Of a stretch of 64,000 nt of DNA, positions 22,022-31,648 are shown piece by piece. The notes below the pieces were generated by a model. The model was not told the origin of the DNA, did no database searches, and worked only from the letters and a program-made list of their open reading frames with translations. The position numbers and the translations under genes are program-made. Each line of letters opens with the position of its first letter. The first letter of the stretch is position 1. This DNA comes from Bacteroidota bacterium (GTDB lineage Bacteria > Bacteroidota > Bacteroidia > AKYH767-A > OLB10): positions 1,302,001-1,366,000 of the forward strand of contig CP064983.1 of NCBI GenBank assembly GCA_016699635.1. The letters run 5' to 3'.

Positions 22022-23245
22022 TTATATTTTCTGATGGCGGGTCAGATTATTTATTCCCCTCTTCACAACAAAAAACGAAATCAACACTAAAATTGCTGCT
22101 GCTGCAAATGGTGCTCCGGGAAAATAATATATCGTATCCGGTTTGGTGAAATTGTAAAACAAATTGGTCATTATCAATGGCGATAAAATTGTTGACACAC
22201 TCATCAGTGCAGTCATCATTCCCTGAAGTTCGCCTTGCTCATTAGGTGGTACTAAGCCAGATATGATTCCCTGTATTGATGGCGGACCAATGCCTCCTAA
22301 TGCATAAATAAAAGTAAATGCATAAAGCATCCACGATTGGTTGGCAAAGGCAAACAAGGTTAATCCTACCAGATAAAAAGCAAGACCAGTATAAATAGAA
22401 GTGTGACTGCCCAATTTTGTCTGCGACCATTTAATTAGTCCACCTTGTACGATAGCAACCATCACACCAACAAAAGCTAATGAGTATCCAATCTCTGCAT
22501 CACTCCATTGATAGGTAAACTTGGTGTAGAACGCCCAGATAGATGGCATTACTTGTCCGGCAAGATAAAGCAGAAACATGGTAAAGATGAGCGTTCTGAT
22601 ATTCTTACTTTTCTTAATCTGAATGAAAGCACCAAGTGGGTTGGCACGTTTCCAATGAAAGGCTCGCCTGTTTTCGGGTTTTAAAGATTCAGGCAAAATG
22701 AAATATCCATATAGAAAATTCAGCAATGATAAACAAGCAGCTACAACAAATGGTGCACGCACGCCCCAGTGACTTGCCAATGCACCAAGAACAGGGCCAA
22801 TAATAAAACCTACACCGAATGCTGCACCCATCATACCAAAATACTGCGCTCTTTTTTCAGAAGGGCTGACATCGGCAATGTAAGCAAAACTTGTTGTAAA
22901 ACTTGCACCACATATTCCTGCAATAATTCTACCGATAAATAATAGTGTTAGTGTATGTGCTACAGATAAAAATAAGTAATCAATACCTAAACCTAACAAC
23001 GACAAAAGCAGCACCGGCCTGCGACCATAGCGATCACTGATGCCACCAAGCACAGGAGAAAAAATAAACTGCATCAATGCATAAAGGGTCATCATCCAGC
23101 CGCTGTAGGTTGTTGCTTTATTTACTGGAACATGACTAACCTCTGTTATCAGTGATGCAATTACGGGAAAAATAATTCCAATACCGATGCAATCAACTAA
23201 AACGGTAATGAAAATAAATGTAACAGGATTTTTTAAACGTTTCAT
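22022..23245 (-). CDS. MFS transporter, TetA-like drug:proton antiporter family
   Basis: A 407-residue integral membrane protein with about 12 hydrophobic segments. The MFS signature between helices 2 and 3 is seen as GGISDRYGRRPVLL. Helix 4-5 features GRIIAGICGAS and GPVLGALAS match the TCR/Tet group of 12-TM exporters. The overall arrangement resembles TetA(C/B) relatives, but these are common in Bacteroidota without giving tetracycline resistance; the substrate is not predictable. Intact. Located 48 bp upstream of the thioredoxin protein's stop, same strand but downstream of it in transcription order, possibly co-transcribed. Confidence 0.9.
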   Translation of the reverse strand: MKRLKNPVTFIFITVLVDCIGIGIIFPVIASLITEVSHVPVNKATTYSGWMMTLYALMQFIFSPVLGGISDRYGRRPVLLLSLLGLGIDYLFLSVAHTLTLLFIGRIIAGICGASFTTSFAYIADVSPSEKRAQYFGMMGAAFGVGFIIGPVLGALASHWGVRAPFVVAACLSLLNFLYGYFILPESLKPENRRAFHWKRANPLGAFIQIKKSKNIRTLIFTMFLLYLAGQVMPSIWAFYTKFTYQWSDAEIGYSLAFVGVMVAIVQGGLIKWSQTKLGSHTSIYTGLAFYLVGLTLFAFANQSWMLYAFTFIYALGGIGPPSIQGIISGLVPPNEQGELQGMMTALMSVSTILSPLIMTNLFYNFTKPDTIYYFPGAPFAAAAILVLISFFVVKRGINNLTRHQKI

Positions 23246-23292
23246 ACGTTGACGATTTGTGTTATTAGGTTTTTAAATATTGTGTAGGATAA

Positions 23293-24335
23293 TTACGAGG
23301 AATTATTTTGTTTCCTGCTCTTAATAAAAGTCTCCCAGTTTTTTGTTTTATAAATATCTTCTCCGTAAAAACGAACAATATTTTTAAAAACATTTGGATT
23401 CAGATAAAACGGAATAGCGTCAACAACAGTATTCTTTTCATCCATAAATATCACTTGCGGAAATAATAATCCGTTACGACTTAGTGCATACACCAACTGA
23501 TGAAAAGGCAATTCTTTTGAATGTATGTTATCAAATTCTTTGTCCTGAAAATAAAGTTTGTCGTTAGTTTCAGGATTGAAGTTTACCAATTCAAAATGTT
23601 TTGATAATAAACTACTCACAGCAGTATCGCTAAATGTAGTTCTATACATCACACGGCAGGTATTACACCATTCTGTATTTATAAATATAATTTTCTTTTT
23701 CTGATCAGGTTTTTTGTCTTTTATAAAAAACTGTAATGGTGTTTGCCATTTAACAGATTCGTAAGACTTGGTTTGCAATGAATCATAAAAAGCTTTTTGA
23801 AATTGTGCGTTAAAATCTTCATAGCTACTGTTGCGAAAGCCATTTTCTAATGTAAACACCAACATAGGTTCAATCTTCTTGGTTTCCAGATATCCCTGTG
23901 CCGACATGGTAAAGTTTGCAGCTTTATTCATAAAAATAGTCGAAGGATACATCATAGTGCCATTCAGCATTTTTACTGCAAACTCATTGGGATCGCGTTT
24001 TTCTGTTCCTGTAGGCTTATATTTTACACCATCATATTCAATAGTGTCTTTAGTTTCAGCATCAAATTTAACGGGATAGAAATTGGCGTTGATGTACGAT
24101 GCTATTGCAGGGTCAGAATATGTTGTATTCATCATCACCTTACACCAGCCACACCAACTGGTATAAAAATCAATAATTATAGGCTTTGGAACTTCCTTAT
24201 TATGTTTTCAGCTTCGCTTAAACTAATCCAGTTAACTAACGATTCTTTTTCTGTGGTTTTAGCAGGCTCTGTTTGTGCATAGAGTTTTATGAAACCAAAT
24301 GCAAATAATATCAGGAAGAAAAATTTCTTTTGCAT
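23293..24335 (-). CDS. Exported protein with two thioredoxin-like domains, one frameshift
   Basis: The start at 24335 gives a signal peptide (MQKKFFFLILFAFGFIKLYAQ). The frame breaks near 24205. Repair yields KVPKPIIIDFYTSWCGWCKVMMNTTYSDP, so the first thioredoxin domain has a CGWC active site. A second domain around residue 230 has IIFINTEWCNTCRVMYRTTFSD, with a CNTC site. Both domains contain the DUF255/thioredoxin_7-type extended insert with KFDAETKD- and NFNPETND-like strands, suggesting internal duplication. Predicted periplasmic thiol oxidoreductase or disulfide isomerase. TACATTTG lies 22 nt before the start. Confidence 0.8.
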
Positions 24336-24357
24336 AACTTCTTAATGTCAGGATGGG

Positions 24358-24365
24358 CAAATGTA
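24358..24365 (-). promoter_or_regulatory. Putative -7 promoter element TACATTTG of the tandem thioredoxin gene
   Basis: Exact TAnnTTTG match, 22 nt upstream of the ATG at 24335. Confidence 0.6.
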
Positions 24366-24423
24366 TAATGACTTTGCAACATTGCATACAGGGGTAAAGA
24401 ATTTTATTAAACATTCATCTATT

Positions 24424-24455
24424 AAAAAGAAAAAGCGGAGCATTGCTGCCCCGCT
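24424..24455 (-). terminator. Rho-independent terminator of the coiled-coil lipoprotein gene
   Basis: On the minus strand the stem AGCGG/CCGCT, with an inner AGC/GCT pairing, is followed by TTTTTCTTTTT. It lies 41 nt beyond the stop of the coiled-coil lipoprotein. Confidence 0.75.
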
Positions 24456-24496
24456 ACCCAACCTAAAACCAAAGAATATTTTATTTTCTGTTTTTA

Positions 24497-25363
24497 TTAT
24501 TTGGTCAGTACTACAAGATATTTTGATGCACTCCAGAATTTCTCAGGATCTGTAATCAAAATGTCGCTAACAAGATCATTATTTTTTTCAATTTTGTATG
24601 ATCCGTCAGGGTGTGTAGTTACCAACTCAACTTTTTTACTATTCACAGGAATAGTGCTGATTTGGGTATAATCGATTTTGGTGAAATTATCGTTTTTAAT
24701 TGCAGGCACTACAGTTGCTTTTTTACCTAAGCCCAATACACCACCTTTTTTAGAAAGCACTTGTTTGTCGCGAAGGCTTTTGTAGTTCCCTACAGTGTAA
24801 TATGCAGTGTGGATTTTAGTTGTTTGATCAGCAATTACAGTAGCCTGATTTTGATTTGTTGTTGTAAGAGAATCGAAGTTTGTTTTTAAAGTAGCCAACT
24901 CAATATTCAGTCCAGCTAATTTTTCATTCAACAAAGCAAGTTCTTGTTCTTTTTGAGTAAGTTGCTCCTGAAGCGACTTAACCATTTTCTGAAATTTTGC
25001 TGCAGAGGCATTTGAGCCTTTTAATTTTTTTGACAACTGCTCAACTTTATCTTTGTTTTCCTGCATCATACGATTGATTTCTTCAATCTGTGCATTGAGT
25101 CTCTCGCGTGAGTTGCGTGCTGCCTCCGGATTACGGTCTGCAGTCATTGCAATAGAATTTTGTTTTTCTGTAATCTTGCCAAGACTGTTTTCTACATCAG
25201 TCAGAGTTGTGATAAACTCATCAATAGTTTGTGTTCCGGCAACATTCAGTGATACTAAAGAATCGCGCTCGCGAGTTAACTGTGCAGCTTGTTCTTTATA
25301 GTTTTCGCAACCAAATAAGGTCATTCCTACTATTGGTAATGCAATTAAAATTAGCTTTTTCAT
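24497..25363 (-). CDS. Coiled-coil lipoprotein
   Basis: The lipoprotein signal MKKLILIALPIVGMTLFGC-EN sets the start at 25363. An upstream ATG would add ten polar residues before it. Residues ~20-190 are an almost uninterrupted heptad-rich coiled coil (LTRERDSLVSLN, ENSLGKITEKQNSIAM, SLQEQLTQKEQELALLNEKLAGLN). A C-terminal ~100-residue domain follows with VGNYKSLRDKQVLSKKGG and a KIDYTQISTIPVNSKKVELVTTHPDGSYK block. I recognise similar Bacteroidota envelope lipoproteins but no assigned function. Intact and monocistronic, with a strong terminator. A structural periplasmic role is plausible. Confidence 0.8.
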   Translation of the reverse strand: MKKLILIALPIVGMTLFGCENYKEQAAQLTRERDSLVSLNVAGTQTIDEFITTLTDVENSLGKITEKQNSIAMTADRNPEAARNSRERLNAQIEEINRMMQENKDKVEQLSKKLKGSNASAAKFQKMVKSLQEQLTQKEQELALLNEKLAGLNIELATLKTNFDSLTTTNQNQATVIADQTTKIHTAYYTVGNYKSLRDKQVLSKKGGVLGLGKKATVVPAIKNDNFTKIDYTQISTIPVNSKKVELVTTHPDGSYKIEKNNDLVSDILITDPEKFWSASKYLVVLTK

Positions 25364-25574
25364 TGTAAATGATTTTATATTGTTTAACATCAATGCACTA
25401 TTAAATAATGTGCCACTGCTTCCGTTTGAGTTTAATAAAGAGGTTTTTCAGCATTTAAAGACTTTACCAATCAATATGTTATAAAGTTATTAACGAACAA
25501 ACTATGTAAGTTTGATTTCTGATAAATTGTTTCATTTTGGGAAAAATATTCCACCATTGGGAGATTTAGCGTTG

Positions 25575-25582
25575 TATTTTTG
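25575..25582 (+). promoter_or_regulatory. Putative -7 promoter element TATTTTTG of the hybrid kinase
   Basis: Exact TAnnTTTG match, 7 nt before the ATG at 25590, so the leader would be extremely short. Confidence 0.5.
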
Positions 25583-25589
25583 ACTCATT

Positions 25590-27979
25590 ATGCAGAAACG
25601 ATTGTATATAGTTATCCTCATGTTGCTTGCTCTGGCAGTAGCATTTTTCTGGCTTGGTTTAATTATCAGAATACAACAGCACTCAGCAGAACAATTACGC
25701 TACTGCAGAAGCCCGACACAAGACTTTCTGACCTGAAAGAGCTTATATTAAATGTTAACCTTGCAGAAAGTCATGTTCGCTCTTTTGCAATTACACGCAA
25801 TGAAAAAAATTTAGAAAGCTATTATAAACAGGTTGAGCAAACCGATTCGCAATTGGTTAAACTAAAAAATCTTTTTCCGGCAAACAGTCAGGCATTCGAC
25901 TCACTCACTGCATCTATTCATTATAAATTTGACATTTACGATAAGTTGATTGAGTTGCGTTACAGACAGCTTATCAATACTGCAATGAGTAAAATTTCTG
26001 ATAAGGTTAAGGATGTAGATGTTTATCAGAATACAGATAGTGTAGAAACTTCAAAGCCGGGATTTTTTAAGAAACTGTTTTCCTCAGGGAAAAAGATTAA
26101 AGAGCTTGAAGAAAAAGCTATGTTGCTCGATTCATTAAATAATTTACAAGCACAAAAGTTAAGCACCATCAAACAAACAATCTCTGAAGCTAAGGAGAAT
26201 GAGATTAAAATGGTAGCTCAACTCAGTGATGGTGAATTGTTGTTGCTTGAGCAAGACAGAATGTTGAAAGAAAAGATTCAATCACAGATTGCATTGCTCG
26301 AGGAAAATATCAGACACAACACTGAGAACAGGTCGCTGGAAGTTATCAGTCAGTCGCAGAAGCAATTAAAAACTGTTGTAATAGCAACAATTACAGCTTC
26401 AGTTCTTATATTAATACTTTCCATAATAATTCTTTCAGATATCAGTCGTGCAAACAGATATAAAATTCAGCTTGAAGAAGCACGGGCACGATCAGAACAA
26501 CTTGCACGATTCAAAGAAGAGTTTCTGGCAACAATGAGTCATGAAATCAGAACACCATTAAGTGCATTGACGGGCTTTATCAACAGGCTACAACAGACCA
26601 ACACAACATCAGAGCAACGACAATATGTGAATACTATCAACATGGCAGGGCAGCACCTGTTGAATATTGTAAATGATGTATTGGATCTTTCAAGAATTGA
26701 AACCGGTAAATTAAATTTTTCACAAGAGCCTTTTGTTATTTATAAGGAAGTAAATGATGTGGTAACTTTATTAAGACAGAAGGCTGACGAAAAAAATATT
26801 GCATTAATTTTAGAAGCAAGTACTATCCGGAATATTACTGTTTCCGGTGATGCATTACGATTAAGGCAAGTGCTCATTAATGTAATTGGCAATGCAATAA
26901 AGTTTACTGAAAAAGGAACGGTATTTGTTAAAGTAAAGAAGCAAGCTGATGATTTTTTTTATTTCGAAATAACAGACACCGGTATTGGTATTGCCGAAGA
27001 AAAGATTGCAAAATTGTTTGATGCCTATCAACAAGCCGATAATATTGAAAGAAATTACGGAGGCACAGGTCTTGGACTGGCAATTACAAAAAAATTAGTT
27101 GAGCTGCAGAAAGGAACAATATCCATGAAAAGTGTTCCTGAAAAGGGAACTACTGTAAGTATCATGCTGCATTTTCCTTCGACAAAACAGACTGAAACGA
27201 ATATTGCAGCAACAGAGTTTGTATCACTGCATGGATTGCGTTTGCTTGTAGCAGAAGACGATGTGCTTAACAGACAATTGATTTCTGCCATGCTGAAAGA
27301 TAGTGGCGCAGAAGTTATAACTGCTGAAAGTGGTAAACAGGCAATTGAAAAAATTTTGTTGTATAATCCTGATGGTGTGTTAATGGATATTCAAATGCCT
27401 GAACTTGATGGGCGCAATGCTACTTCTTTTATTCGTGAGCATATTAGTGCCATGCTTCCGCTAATTGGCATCACCGCCAATATGATGAATGATGCAAAGA
27501 ATGAATGTATTGCCGCAGGAATGAATGCTGTTATTTTAAAGCCGTTTAAACTCCATGAACTATCTGAAATTCTTTTACCTCTGATAGATAAGAATCGTGA
27601 GGTGCAGCATAAACCATTGTTAAGTTATTCTCTCGATAGCTTATTTAGGACATCAAATGGTAAAAGCGATTTTGTTATCAGAATGTTGAAGGTTTTTATT
27701 TCAAGTAATCAAAGTTTGATCGAAAAGAGTATTCATTTTGCTAAGGAATCAGATTTTCAGCAATCGGCAGCGGCCGTTCACAGAATGATTCCGGGCTTCA
27801 GACAACTCGATTTAGATACCTTTGCATCAATCTTAAAAAATATAGAATGGCTGATGCTTGAGGGGACTGAAAAAAATGCTGCAACTGAATTGTTACAACA
27901 ATGTGCAGAACAGTTTGAAAAGCTTATCTCTGCCATGCAGGCAGATATTGACCGCCTCGAAAAGGAAGCAACTACCTGA
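25590..27979 (+). CDS. Hybrid sensor histidine kinase with receiver and HPt domains, N-terminal frameshift
   Basis: ATG 25590 begins MQKRLYIVILMLLALAVAFFW, a first membrane segment in a different frame from the rest; one indel near 25665 joins it to NYQNTTALSRTITLL. An extracytoplasmic helical sensor follows (residues ~30-265), then a second membrane helix (TITASVLILILSIIIL). HisKA has its phospho-His in MSHEIRTPLSAL (about residue 321). HATPase_c has NVIGNAIKFTEKG, DTGIGIAEEKI and GGTGLGLAITK. The receiver has LVAEDD and the phospho-acceptor Asp in LMDIQMPE (about 603), with KPF at its end. A C-terminal HPt-like helix bundle has its candidate His in AAAVHRMIPGF (about 734). A phosphorelay is expected; no partner regulator is adjacent. 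Confidence 0.9.
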
Positions 27980-29441
27980 TTTTATGTTTCAATAATTTTT
28001 TTTCCTGCAGCCAATCGGAATAATTTATCAATTCACTTTTGTCTTCATCTTTCGATAGCGTTTTGAGTTGTGCTATCCGCAATTCAATTACTCTGTTTTT
28101 TCTGTTACTTACAGACATCATTTGTTTTAATATCTCACTCATTATTTTTTCAGGTTCGTTCTCAGGTTTATTTAAGCCACTTCTAAAGTCTTTATTGAAT
28201 TGTTTGAGTTTGTATTCAAACGTGTTATAGTCGTTTAACTCATAGCGTGTCATAAGTTCTGCAACGGCAACTTTCATTCGCAGCGATTCATCAGTTTCTT
28301 TATAGTCAGGTATCATTTGTAATCGGGTAAAACTTTTTGCTGACATACTAAATTCTTTCTGATCAAAATATGCCAAAGCAAAATTCAACAGAATATATTG
28401 ACGATAAAATAAGTTAGCATTAATCTTTTCATTTTGTTCCATCTCTTGCAAGGTCACTATTTCTTTTTGTTTATCAGTTTTAGAATAGTTAATCACAAGC
28501 GCATTGTAGTAATAAAATAAAAATTTATCATAGAAAAGATGATTATATGCTTTCATCTCCTGATGTAACATGTTTATGTATTCAAGCGACTTTTTTAGCT
28601 TGTTGTTTTTATAGAGACTATTAACCAAATAGACCAACAGTTGAAGTTTGGTTTCATGATTGTTTTTAGTGAAAAGTTTTTCCTGATTAAATATTTTTAG
28701 TGTTTTTAACAGGTAATCTTCTAACAAAACATATTGATGCGATTGTAAAAGCAACTGACTAATTGCATTATAAATCCTGAAACGGAAGAGCGGACTTTTT
28801 ATAATTTTCGGATCACCGATAAAGTCATCAGTAGTTTTCTGAAGCAGTGAATTTACCGTATCGTCTTTTGATGATAAGTTTTGAGTAATTTTTAAACGAT
28901 AGGTAACTACTGCCAGTATATCATCAATGACACGGAGTTGATTGAGCTTCTCTGAATTTTGCTTTCTGCGATGAATGTAAATCTCAGGATTAATACTTGT
29001 CATCTCGCGTGAAAGCCTGATGTATTCACCATAAATGATATCAAGCAGTTCTAAACTTTCTGTATCATTGGCCTTCTGTTCTGCTTTACGGAGAAAAAAA
29101 TAGGCCGGTTTTAAAGCATTTTTATTTAGATAAAATTTTACCAATGCCAGCAACCTGAAAATATATACAACCATGTCGTCATCAAAATGCTGTAGGGTCA
29201 GACTTTTATTTACCTCCCTGATGAGTCTGTTTTTTAAGCGGTAGTAAGAATTTTTTTCTTGTGGTTGATATAATTTTTTAAAGATAATTGCATCTGAAAA
29301 TTTATCTCCTGATTTACGGATGTAATCAAACAATTGTACATCTTTACGGTTGTCAGTTTTCTCAACACGATTGATGTACATCTTAAAAAAACGTACTTCT
29401 TCTTTATTAAGTCCGGTTATCAGTTGATTTAAAATATCCAT
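27972..29441 (-). CDS. All-helical, TPR-like conserved protein of unknown function
   Basis: A 489-residue soluble protein with no signal peptide. It is highly charged (Lys, Asn, Glu rich) and consists of amphipathic helix pairs. Blocks such as ALKPAYFFLRKAEQKAND, KKSLEYINMLHQEM and EFSMSAKSFTRLQM resemble degenerate TPR units. I do not recognise the family beyond similar Bacteroidota hypotheticals. The 3' end overlaps that of the convergent hybrid kinase by 8 nt. TATTTTTG lies 29 nt upstream. Intact, so probably expressed. Confidence 0.7.
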   Translation of the reverse strand: MDILNQLITGLNKEEVRFFKMYINRVEKTDNRKDVQLFDYIRKSGDKFSDAIIFKKLYQPQEKNSYYRLKNRLIREVNKSLTLQHFDDDMVVYIFRLLALVKFYLNKNALKPAYFFLRKAEQKANDTESLELLDIIYGEYIRLSREMTSINPEIYIHRRKQNSEKLNQLRVIDDILAVVTYRLKITQNLSSKDDTVNSLLQKTTDDFIGDPKIIKSPLFRFRIYNAISQLLLQSHQYVLLEDYLLKTLKIFNQEKLFTKNNHETKLQLLVYLVNSLYKNNKLKKSLEYINMLHQEMKAYNHLFYDKFLFYYYNALVINYSKTDKQKEIVTLQEMEQNEKINANLFYRQYILLNFALAYFDQKEFSMSAKSFTRLQMIPDYKETDESLRMKVAVAELMTRYELNDYNTFEYKLKQFNKDFRSGLNKPENEPEKIMSEILKQMMSVSNRKNRVIELRIAQLKTLSKDEDKSELINYSDWLQEKKLLKHKIR

Positions 29442-29470
29442 TATAGCCTTTTTGGGCAGGTAAGATAATA

Positions 29471-29478
29471 CAAAAATA
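29471..29478 (-). promoter_or_regulatory. Putative -7 promoter element TATTTTTG of the TPR-like gene
   Basis: Exact TAnnTTTG match, 29 nt upstream of the ATG at 29441. Confidence 0.55.
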
Positions 29479-29540
29479 AGTATCTTGGATTAAAAAACAA
29501 TTTATACTTTTATTAAGTCTTTAGTTTAAAATACTTCATC

Positions 29541-30239
29541 ATGAAAAGGGTTCAGATAATAGTGTTGTTTTTCAGTTTGTTGTTTTGTGGCACTGCTTCA
29601 GCACAAATAGATTCATTAGGCGTTATTGCTATTTCTCCGCAGTACCCTCAATGTCCTGATTCGGCCTTTATGCAACAGCCTTATTTTAATATTCAGGTTT
29701 CCATTAAGAATTATAATGCCAATTCCACTTTTACAGGTGGATTGATGTTGAAACTTCAGAGCGACACACTTCCTGAAGATTCTATAGTTCTTAATGCCGG
29801 AACGGTATATACCATACAACCTAATGGCAGTATAAACATTACTATACAAAATCCTTATTTTTTCAATGTGGCTAGTTACAAATTAGGCAGTAATGTTGTA
29901 GTGGTTTGGCCTGTAAGTACACAAGGCGGCACGGTTGTCAAGTATAATCCTTATTTAGCTTGTGTATTATTTCTGCCATTTGTTGGTATAAATGAATATG
30001 ACAGAGATAAACTAAGTGTTATGCCTAACCCTTCAAACAAGTTTATTGACCTGAATATACCATCAAATATTGGTCTTAAAAAGGTAAGAATTTTTAATCC
30101 AACCGGTGAAGAAGTAAGAAATTATTCTGTTGACTTATCAAATCGGATAACAGTGGAACAACTGGCAAGCGGGATTTATTTTTTAGAGGTCATCACTACC
30201 GATGATCATGTTTATAACACAAAGTTTATTAAAAACTGA
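29541..30239 (+). CDS. Small secreted protein with T9SS type A sorting domain
   Basis: A 232-residue product with a signal peptide (VQIIVLFFSLLFCGTASAQ). An immunoglobulin-like or beta-rich body of ~130 residues follows (IQVSIKNYNANSTFTGGLMLKL, YTIQPNGSINITIQNPYFF). The T9SS type A domain reads LSVMPNPSNKFIDL, KVRIFNPTGEEVRNYSV, LASGIYFLEVITTDDHV and a Lys-ending tail. It is expected to be exported by the type IX machinery and surface anchored. The body is not recognised. It ends 29 bp before rsmI, which has its own promoter element. Confidence 0.82.
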   Translation: MKRVQIIVLFFSLLFCGTASAQIDSLGVIAISPQYPQCPDSAFMQQPYFNIQVSIKNYNANSTFTGGLMLKLQSDTLPEDSIVLNAGTVYTIQPNGSINITIQNPYFFNVASYKLGSNVVVVWPVSTQGGTVVKYNPYLACVLFLPFVGINEYDRDKLSVMPNPSNKFIDLNIPSNIGLKKVRIFNPTGEEVRNYSVDLSNRITVEQLASGIYFLEVITTDDHVYNTKFIKN

Positions 30240-30256
30240 AATAAAGTTCTATTGGT

Positions 30257-30264
30257 TACTTTTG
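30257..30264 (+). promoter_or_regulatory. Putative -7 promoter element TACTTTTG of rsmI
   Basis: Exact TAnnTTTG match ending 4 nt before the rsmI ATG, implying a leaderless transcript. Alternatively, translation uses read-through from the upstream gene. Confidence 0.45.
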
Positions 30265-30268
30265 ATGA

Positions 30269-30939
30269 ATGTTATACATCGTTCCCACGCCTGTAGGTAA
30301 CCTGGAAGATATTACACTTAGGGCATTAAATATTCTAAAGTCATGCGACATTATTCTTGTTGAAGACACACGCAATGCATCAGTACTTCTCAATCATTTC
30401 GGAATTTCAAAAAAGTTTTTACACATCATCAGCACAATGAACATGCAGCAGTCAATGAATTAATACGTTTACTTAAAGACGAAAAAAAGACAATTGCCTT
30501 AATCAGTGATGCCGGGACACCTGGTATATCAGACCCTGGGTTTTTACTTACACGTGCCTGTATTGAACATGAAATAGAACTTACTTGTCTACCGGGTGCC
30601 ACAGCTTTTGTTCCGGCCTTGGTAATGTCAGGAATTCCTTGCAACAGTTTTGTTTTTGAAGGCTTTTTACCAGCTAAGAAAGGACGACAAACTCGCCTTA
30701 AACTCCTTCAGGAAGAAACGCGGACAATGGTTTTTTACGAATCGCCACATAAGCTTATTAAATCCCTACATGATTTTATAACCAACTTTGGTGCTGACAG
30801 AAAGGTTTGTGTGGTGCGTGAAATTTCAAAAATGTTTGAAGAAAAAAAACGAGGTACTTTAGCAGAGGTCTGTGAATATTATACCAACCATCCACCTAAA
30901 GGCGAAATTGTTATTGTAGTGGCCGGTAAGGAGGAATAG
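30269..30939 (+). CDS. rsmI: 16S rRNA (cytidine1402-2'-O)-methyltransferase RsmI, one frameshift
   Basis: Methylates the 2'-hydroxyl of C1402 in the decoding centre of 16S rRNA. Family blocks are seen in order: [41 protein letters not shown], then after an indel near 30434 [32 protein letters not shown] and [29 protein letters not shown] and [10 protein letters not shown] complete the tetrapyrrole-methylase fold. With the repair it is ~223 residues. The 3' end overlaps the convergent deacetylase by 29 bp. Cytosolic. Confidence 0.92.
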
Positions 30940-31540
30940 CTTTAAAAGAATAACCTTCTGCTGAAAGCTTTTCCAAAATAACAGGTAGTGTTTCACTTAA
31001 ATTTTTAAATGCTTTTTTACTATCGTGAAAAACTATGATAGACCCTGGACGCACATGTTGCATCACATTCTGAATACATTTTTCAGGCGATACATTTGTT
31101 TCAAAGTCGTAAGACAAAACATCCCACATAACAATTTGCCATTGTGAACGCAGTGAACGAATTTGTTTTTGTGTTATTTTACCATATGGGGGTCTGAATA
31201 AACCGGATGAAATATGTGTGCTGCATTGTTCAACATCTGCCAAATAAGTATTGAGGTTATTCTTCCATCCATTCAAATGATGCTGTGTATGATTCCCTAT
31301 CTGATGCCCTGCAGAAACAACCCGACTAAACAGATCCTGATGTTTCTCGATATTGTTTCCAATACAAAAGAATGTTGCAAGAGCATTCCATTTCTTTAAC
31401 TGCGACAATACGAAAGGTGTTGCCTCAGGCTCAGGACCATCATCAAATGTCAGGTAAACTATTGGTTGTCGCGTTGGCATACGCCATAACAATCCTGAAT
31501 AAAAAAGTCTGATTAAATATGATGGTTGAACAAATAACAT
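30911..31540 (-). CDS. Polysaccharide deacetylase (NodB-homology) family protein
   Basis: A 209-residue protein consisting almost only of a NodB domain. Motif 1 is YLTFDDGPEPEAT with the catalytic base and metal Asp; motif 2 is GHQIGNHTQHHL with the metal His pair; motif 3 is LFRPPYGKIT. WDVLSYDFE and SIIVFHDSKKA complete the fold. Such enzymes remove N-acetyl groups from peptidoglycan or chitin-like sugars. The short N-terminus (LIRLFYSGLLWRMP) is a weak hydrophobic segment, so location is uncertain. Intact; convergent with and overlapping rsmI. Confidence 0.9.
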   Translation of the reverse strand: MLFVQPSYLIRLFYSGLLWRMPTRQPIVYLTFDDGPEPEATPFVLSQLKKWNALATFFCIGNNIEKHQDLFSRVVSAGHQIGNHTQHHLNGWKNNLNTYLADVEQCSTHISSGLFRPPYGKITQKQIRSLRSQWQIVMWDVLSYDFETNVSPEKCIQNVMQHVRPGSIIVFHDSKKAFKNLSETLPVILEKLSAEGYSFKAIPPYRPLQ

Positions 31541-31648
31541 TTATGAATACTATTCCTTCTTTTTGCCAAAAATAAACAACCTGATCATGTCTTTGTTGGA
31601 TGAATAGTTATATGTGAAAGTATAAAATCAGAATAATAAAAAGTAACT

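Noticed and set aside
22022..23245. Tetracycline resistance gene tetA
   Set aside because: Only the general TCR/Tet exporter pattern is visible and there is no adjacent TetR-type repressor; naming a drug would be unsupported.
30425..30445. Programmed ribosomal frameshifting as an explanation for broken genes
   Set aside because: The breaks occur in dozens of unrelated genes, at different places and in both directions, without slippery heptamers plus downstream structures; sequence error is simpler.
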